Below, piece by piece: positions 4,273 to 7,106 of a stretch of DNA of 7,106 nucleotides. Source of the DNA: an uncultured Solirubrobacter sp. Its GTDB lineage: Bacteria > Actinomycetota > Thermoleophilia > Solirubrobacterales > Solirubrobacteraceae. Positions within the stretch are counted from its first letter, which is position 1, and each line of letters opens with the position of its first letter. Position numbers and translations under genes: made by a program. Location of the stretch: NCBI GenBank assembly GCA_937871635.1, contig CALMNS010000444.1, forward strand, positions 1 to 7,106, written 5' to 3'. Below the pieces are notes generated by a model. The model saw nothing but the letters and a program-made list of their open reading frames with translations. It was not told where the DNA came from and searched no databases.

Positions 4273-4613
4273 GCGCGCCGCTCCGCCGCCCAATCGACCC
4301 GGCCTTCGCTCCTGATGAGCCGAGCGACCGCCTCCTCGGCGTCGCGGTGCGCGGCATGCCGGAGCGTCCCTGGCTCGCACGCCACATCCCCGCCCAGGTC
4401 CCGCAACGCCGCGAGCTCCGGGTCAAGGCCCTCGAGCGAGAGGATGCGGCCCCAAGCCTCGCTATAGGGGTGCAGGCCTCGGGAGTCGAACCGCTTGACG
4501 CGGCGATCACCGCGGATTTCGGCGAGTCGCTCACCGCGCGCGAGGCCGTACGCGGTCTCGAGCGCCTCGACCCACCGCTCGGCGACGCCGCCACGATCCG
4601 AAAGCGGCCTCAT
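4269..4613 (-). CDS. Hypothetical protein, 114 residues
   Basis: The gene starts at ATG 4613 (ATGA overlap; GGGAG 8 nt upstream). The N-terminus MRPLSDRGGVAERWVEALE includes the type 1 start element. The rest is charged and mostly helical: an Arg/Glu-rich stretch (22-41), LHPYSEAWGRILSLEG (47-62), LAALRDLGGDV and a C-terminal HRDAEEAVARLIRSEG. There is no membrane segment, cysteine cluster or known motif. It is probably a soluble cytoplasmic protein. The N-terminal ten residues are similar to those of the ParB-like protein at 303 (PLSD-x-GG), but the bodies differ. Confidence 0.65.
   Translation of the reverse strand: MRPLSDRGGVAERWVEALETAYGLARGERLAEIRGDRRVKRFDSRGLHPYSEAWGRILSLEGLDPELAALRDLGGDVACEPGTLRHAAHRDAEEAVARLIRSEGRVDWAAERRA
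4595..4610 (-). repeat. Start-associated element, type 1, copy in 114-residue gene
   Basis: The plus strand GATCCGAAAGCGGCCT is identical to 3043-3058 and shares 13 bp with 285-297. It encodes RPLSD at codons 2 to 6. CCG-CUUU-CGG in the mRNA lies at nt 7-16 of the gene, the same offset as in the ParB-like and HNH genes. Confidence 0.85.
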
Positions 4614-4918
4614 AGCTGTAGCTCCCGCTCAAGTTCGTCGGCGCGCTGCCTGAGGGAATCGAGACGCCGCCGCTTGCGCTCGTCTGTCGAGCGAAGCCAC
4701 GCCACGGGCGCGTTGAGGACGACCAGGACTAGCGGCGCGACGACCGCTCCCAGCGTCCAGAGCAGCCAGTCATCGCGCTTGAGAATCGCCTCGGTAATCG
4801 GCCCGAACGCGAAGACCGCGAGCGCGGCGTAGATTCCGTAGATCCCGAGGAAGACGCTGTTGCGACTCCCCCACCGGAACACGGCACCGATGATGGCGTA
4901 AGCCTCTTCGCGCTTCAT
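4610..4918 (-). CDS. Two-helix membrane protein with C-terminal coiled coil
   Basis: I use ATG 4918, giving 102 residues beginning MKREEAYAIIGAVFRWGSRN. A TTG at 4945 would add nine residues (MHEPRKRKP) and overlap the methyltransferase by 8 nt, which would fit the overlapping style of the operon. Two hydrophobic helices are clear: about 21-41 (VFLGIYGIYAALAVFAFGPI) and about 51-73 (LLWTLGAVVAPLVLVVLNAP). The tail, STDERKRRRLDSLRQRADEL and onward, is a charged heptad-like helix, probably a short coiled coil in the cytoplasm. It resembles small phage membrane proteins of unknown function and could anchor replication or block superinfection. The start is the least certain in the window. Confidence 0.65.
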   Translation of the reverse strand: MKREEAYAIIGAVFRWGSRNSVFLGIYGIYAALAVFAFGPITEAILKRDDWLLWTLGAVVAPLVLVVLNAPVAWLRSTDERKRRRLDSLRQRADELERELQL

Positions 4919-4941
4919 CGGCTTCCGCTTTCGAGGTTCAT
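4915..4941 (-). CDS. Possible 8-codon bridging open reading frame
   Basis: ATG 4941 overlaps the stop of the MT-A70 gene as ATGA. The frame reads MNLESGSR, and its TGA overlaps ATG 4918 of the membrane-protein gene, again as ATGA. It could be a translational-coupling leader, or the trace of a single-base indel that once made 4941 the start of the membrane protein. It contains GAAAGCGG with the same E-S-G reading as in the genes at 759 and 5576. It may equally be chance. Confidence 0.3.
   Translation of the reverse strand: MNLESGSR
4925..4932 (+). repeat. Core of the start-associated element before the membrane-protein gene
   Basis: CCGCTTTC on the plus strand is the 8-bp core common to both types of element. 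It lies 7-14 nt upstream of ATG 4918, rather than downstream of a start, unless the 4941 or 4945 start is used. The CCGC-GAAA-GCGG hairpin is not complete here. Confidence 0.45.
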
Positions 4942-5576
4942 GCAACTACCCCGGTTATCTCCGCCGTGCCGAGCGACTCGTCACCCCAGTAGTCCCAGCC
5001 GAAACGAGCGCGACGGGCAAACATCTCCACATAGGGGCCCGGGCTAACTTGCTCAACCAGGTCAAGGAATGCCTCGGGCTTGGCGGAATGCATCGACGTT
5101 CGGCGTTCACCCTCCCGAACCGGGGCGCCACGACGACGCGGCCACTCGTAGTACCGGCCGCGAGCCTTGCCATGAGTTGGTAGCGACCCACGGCGGGCGA
5201 ACAGGCAAAACTCCGTGTTGGATTGCCATGCCCCGCCGCCGAGAGCGCCCATGTACGGCTTACACCACGTTAGGATGCAGACGCCATTGAATCCCCATCC
5301 TTCCGCGATATCCCAGACGTCGCGGAGATACCGATTCGTAGTCCAGAGGTAGAGGTGAGCGTCGTTGGCCGCCAGTGTGGACACGGGCAACGCAACGATC
5401 TCAGCGAGGGGCATCGACTTGTAGGGCGGCGCGGTCGTGTAACCACCATCGTCGCGCTGACGCCGGGTGCTTCGATCGCCGACCGTGACAACATAACCAG
5501 TGCCATCTGAGTGGTCCCACGGCGGGTCCGCAACGATGGTGCTATAGACGCCGCTTTCGCGGGATGGCTCGCTCAT
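4938..5576 (-). CDS. MT-A70 family adenine methyltransferase
   Basis: The gene starts at ATG 5576 (ATGA overlap), giving 212 residues. The MT-A70 layout is clear: YSTIVADPPWDHSDG (11-25) with the DPPW catalytic motif, AAPYKSMPL-like TAPPYKSMPL (48-57), HLYLWTTNRYL (74-84), GFNGVCILTWCKP (95-107), NTEFCLFARRG (120-130) and, at the end, MHSAKPEAF (162-170) plus PYVEMFARRARFGWDYWGDE (181-200). DPPW and the SAM-site residues look intact. Phage members of this family methylate N6 of adenine in DNA, often as protection against host restriction. A second, unrelated adenine methyltransferase lies at 3605-3057. A cognate nuclease is not seen, so it is probably an orphan enzyme. The N-terminal MSEPSRESG carries the type 2 start element. 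Confidence 0.85.
   Translation of the reverse strand: MSEPSRESGVYSTIVADPPWDHSDGTGYVVTVGDRSTRRQRDDGGYTTAPPYKSMPLAEIVALPVSTLAANDAHLYLWTTNRYLRDVWDIAEGWGFNGVCILTWCKPYMGALGGGAWQSNTEFCLFARRGSLPTHGKARGRYYEWPRRRGAPVREGERRTSMHSAKPEAFLDLVEQVSPGPYVEMFARRARFGWDYWGDESLGTAEITGVVA
5549..5564 (+). repeat. Start-associated element, type 2, copy in MT-A70 gene
   Basis: CGCCGCTTTCGCGGGA is identical to 729-744. The mRNA CCGC-GAAA-GCGG hairpin spans nt 15-26 of the gene. With the flanking GA, 13 bp (GACGCCGCTTTCG, 5547-5559) also match the ParB-like gene start in inverted orientation (290-302). Confidence 0.85.
5560..5576 (-). repeat. Start-region repeat shared with the Dam-type gene
   Basis: This is the partner of 3589-3605 (15 of 17 identical), ending in the ATG and encoding MSEPSR. 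It adjoins and partly overlaps the type 2 element. Confidence 0.75.
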
Positions 5577-6460
5577 ACCGACGCGACAGCCTGGTCATCG
5601 AGAAGAGCCCCCTGCGGCGGCTCAGCATCCTCGACAGACGGATCGACATCGACCGGTGCCGGAAGGGCGTCCCCCTTCGGCGGCTCCCACGGCAGATCGG
5701 ACTCGTCCGGAGTCAGCGCCGCCCTGTAAACCGCCAGCCACTCGGTCAGATTGAGCTCCCGGAAGCCACGCTCACCCGCGAGAGCCCCGGAGCGATCACC
5801 GGCCGTGCGTCCCTTGCCCTCAACCAGCTGCCCGTAGTACCGGCGGGTGCCATCCTCGTCAGGCAGCATCGACGTGTACGCCACGACGTCAACCTCGCCC
5901 GGAACTGTCTCGGTCAACTTCCCGCCGATGAGCGGATCGACGATCCGGCCTTCGCCCTCTGACTCCTTGGAGTCGACGTGCGCGAGAAGAACCAGATTGA
6001 CCGGCAGGTCGCGCATGGAGTTGATGAACCCGCCGAGCTTGTCGGCGACCTGCCCATACTGCGGCAGGCTATTCTTTGAACCCTTCTGAACGAGCTGGCC
6101 GATCAGCGCCTCGCGGACCTTGGCGAGCGTGTCGATCACGACGGTCTCTACCTTCGGGTCCCGGCCCTCGCGGACGTGGCGATAGACCTCGTTCAGGACG
6201 CCCGCTGGGTTCGGGGTGTGCGCGTTGAGCGCAACCTCGAGGATCCGGGTGCCGCGGTCAGCGGCGGTCTTGCGGGCGTAACCGAGCGCACCGGGCCCTT
6301 CGGCATTCAGCCAAAGGATCGGGCCGGGCGCGGTCGCGGCGGCGGTGCTCTTTCCGCTCTTCGGCTTCCCGAAGAGCAGGACGTTGAACGTGCTCGGCGC
6401 TGTCGGCGCCGGCTCGAACATGAGACCGGTCGGAATGTCGCTGACCTGACCTGCGCTCAT
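5573..6460 (-). CDS. RecA-like/AAA_24 ATPase of phage recombination type (Sak4-like)
   Basis: The gene starts at ATG 6460 (ATGA overlap, GAAGG upstream), giving 295 residues. Walker A is FGKPKSGKSTAA (30-41). WLNAEGPGALGYARK (50-64) follows, where this family binds the nucleotide base side. Walker B is VETVVIDTL (104-112), then LPQYGQVADKLGGFINSMRD (132-151) and the sensor-like VNLVLLAHVDSKE (154-166). GGKLTETVPGEVDVVAY (179-195) matches the rear of the RecA-like core. The C-terminus (from about 250) is an acidic Pro-rich tail, a common SSB-like or protein-interaction tail. Phage AAA_24/Sak4-type proteins anneal or pair single strands together with SSB. Here it fits with the RuvC-like resolvase in a recombination set. 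No SSB or exonuclease gene is in view. A non-recombinase ATPase remains possible. Confidence 0.8.
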   Translation of the reverse strand: MSAGQVSDIPTGLMFEPAPTAPSTFNVLLFGKPKSGKSTAAATAPGPILWLNAEGPGALGYARKTAADRGTRILEVALNAHTPNPAGVLNEVYRHVREGRDPKVETVVIDTLAKVREALIGQLVQKGSKNSLPQYGQVADKLGGFINSMRDLPVNLVLLAHVDSKESEGEGRIVDPLIGGKLTETVPGEVDVVAYTSMLPDEDGTRRYYGQLVEGKGRTAGDRSGALAGERGFRELNLTEWLAVYRAALTPDESDLPWEPPKGDALPAPVDVDPSVEDAEPPQGALLDDQAVASV

Positions 6461-6777
6461 CGGCGAACCTTCGTCTTGACGATCTCCTCGACGGTCATCT
6501 CCGGCTGGGCGCGGCCCTCCGGGATCGCGAGGAGATAGACGCCCTCGCCGCCCTTGTCCTCACCGGGGTCCGGACCTCCTCGGCCGTTGGCAACGGCGGC
6601 AAGGTGCGGCGTGGGATCGGCGGCAGGGGCGGCGGCATGGAACCGAACGAGAAGCTCGGTCGCCTCCAGCCGGTCGGCGGGAGCGGGCTCCCCGAGGCGA
6701 TCGAGCGCAGCCTCGGCAAGCGCCCGCCACTGACCGCGGCTGACGGGAAGGTCGGCGCGAAAGTCGGCAAGGTTCAC
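6457..6777 (-). CDS. Hypothetical protein, 106 residues
   Basis: GTG 6777 overlaps the upstream stop as GTGA and has CCGGAG upstream. The product begins (V)NLADFRADLPVSRGQWRAL and continues as helical EAALDRLGEPAPADRLEATELLVRFHA (shown in part). A Gly/Pro-rich disordered middle follows (about 50-78), then a short strand GVYLLAIPEG and a basic tail EIVKTKVRR. No family is recognised. It is coupled directly to the recombination ATPase downstream, so an accessory role is possible but unsupported. Confidence 0.65.
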   Translation of the reverse strand: MNLADFRADLPVSRGQWRALAEAALDRLGEPAPADRLEATELLVRFHAAAPAADPTPHLAAVANGRGGPDPGEDKGGEGVYLLAIPEGRAQPEMTVEEIVKTKVRR

Positions 6778-6974
6778 CGGCCCGCGCTCCGGTCGGACTC
6801 AGCCCACTGCCATGCCTCGACGAAGTCCTCGACGTGGTCGAGTTCCTCGAGCGCCCGGTCGAGTGCTTCCTCCTCGGCCGTCATGTCCGGGGCGTGAACC
6901 GCGGCCCAGACAAGCGCGGCCATGCCGCTGACGAGGAACGCGCTGATCCAGATCCAGGCGTCCACGCGACTCAC
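6774..6974 (-). CDS. Single-pass small membrane protein, 66 residues
   Basis: GTG 6974 overlaps the upstream TGA as GTGA. Residues 6-27 (AWIWISAFLVSGMAALVWAA) form one transmembrane helix with a short N-terminal cap. The rest is an acidic amphipathic helix (about 31-58: MTAEEEALDRALEELDHVED, then FVEAWQWAES) with a basic end. This is a typical N-anchored layout with the tail in the cytoplasm. No family is recognised, and a role in anchoring or host takeover is only conceivable. Confidence 0.65.
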   Translation of the reverse strand: MSRVDAWIWISAFLVSGMAALVWAAVHAPDMTAEEEALDRALEELDHVEDFVEAWQWAESDRSAGR

Positions 6975-7106
6975 CGTGCTTCGGGCGCGATGAGCTGTTC
7001 GAGCAGGTCAAGCGCCGAGTCCTGCAGGGTCCGCGTCGTGGGGGCGAGGGCGTCCCCCGCGGCGTCCCGCGCGTGGGCCCGCGCGGCGGCCCCCGCGGCC
7101 CCCGCG
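6971..7106 (-). CDS. C-terminal end of an unknown Ala-rich protein (cut by window edge)
   Basis: The frame is open from the right edge to TGA 6971-6973 and shows 44 residues. An Ala/Arg/Asp-rich helix (AGAAGAAARAHARDAAGDAL) is followed by APTTRTLQDSALDLLEQLIA and PEAR. The stop overlaps the next start as GTGA, the usual junction here, which supports the frame. The DNA at 7020-7106 is extremely GC-rich. No family can be assigned from this fragment. Confidence 0.6.
   Translation of the reverse strand, partial: AGAAGAAARAHARDAAGDALAPTTRTLQDSALDLLEQLIAPEAR

Noticed and set aside
3602..4594. RuvC-like gene extended to 4594 (330 residues)
   Set aside because: The extra N-terminal part covers two coupled genes in another frame and looks non-coding. 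GTG 4138 gives normal RuvC length.
4164..4832. Long plus-strand open frame (222 codons)
   Set aside because: It lies opposite four coupled minus-strand genes and has an Arg/Ser/Pro-rich composition typical of antisense frames in high-GC DNA. No motif is seen.
7020..7106. Very GC-rich right end as a structured RNA or cohesive end
   Set aside because: It is explained by Ala/Arg/Gly codons of the partial gene, which stays open and ends in a proper GTGA junction.

Overview
The window is a gap-free block of 19 genes, all read right to left (minus strand). The sequence is visibly GC-rich (not counted), has strong GC bias at third codon positions and uses GTG starts freely. The gene content is that of the early/replication region of a tailed phage or prophage, most likely of an actinobacterium. 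No structural, integrase, tRNA or rRNA gene is seen. The host assignment is inference from composition and gene style only.

Layout in transcription order. (1) 7106-6457: the end of an unknown Ala-rich protein, a small membrane protein and an unknown 106-residue protein. (2) 6460-4938: a RecA-like/AAA_24 (Sak4-type) ATPase and an MT-A70 adenine methyltransferase. (3) 4941-4135: a two-helix membrane protein and two unknown small proteins. (4) 4138-2079: a RuvC-like resolvase, a phage Dam-type adenine methyltransferase, a small zinc-ribbon protein and a zinc-finger/HNH protein with a C-terminal XRE-type helix-turn-helix. (5) 2082-756: a Cys-rich mini-protein, a winged-helix replication-organiser-like protein and a double helix-turn-helix protein. 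(6) 759-1: three small proteins and a ParB-like protein cut by the window edge.

Of the 18 gene junctions, 15 overlap by exactly 4 nt (ATGA or GTGA). The others overlap by 1 and 11 nt, and one is ambiguous. The block therefore looks like one translationally coupled operon whose promoter lies beyond the right edge. No promoter or terminator is visible, and no stretch above about 20 nt lacks a gene. The products fit together as recombination (ATPase, resolvase), DNA modification (two adenine methyltransferases), replication start (winged-helix protein with a possible origin inside its gene) and regulation.

The most unusual signal is a short repeated element just inside the start of several unrelated genes. 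A 13-bp word (GATCCGAAAGCGG on the plus strand, encoding PLSD) sits at the starts of the genes at 303, 3067 and 4613, with a one-mismatch copy at 2849. A 16-bp relative carrying the same core in the opposite orientation (encoding RESG) sits at the starts of the genes at 759 and 5576. The second notable signal is a palindrome and repeat cluster at 1371-1493 inside the replication-organiser-like gene.
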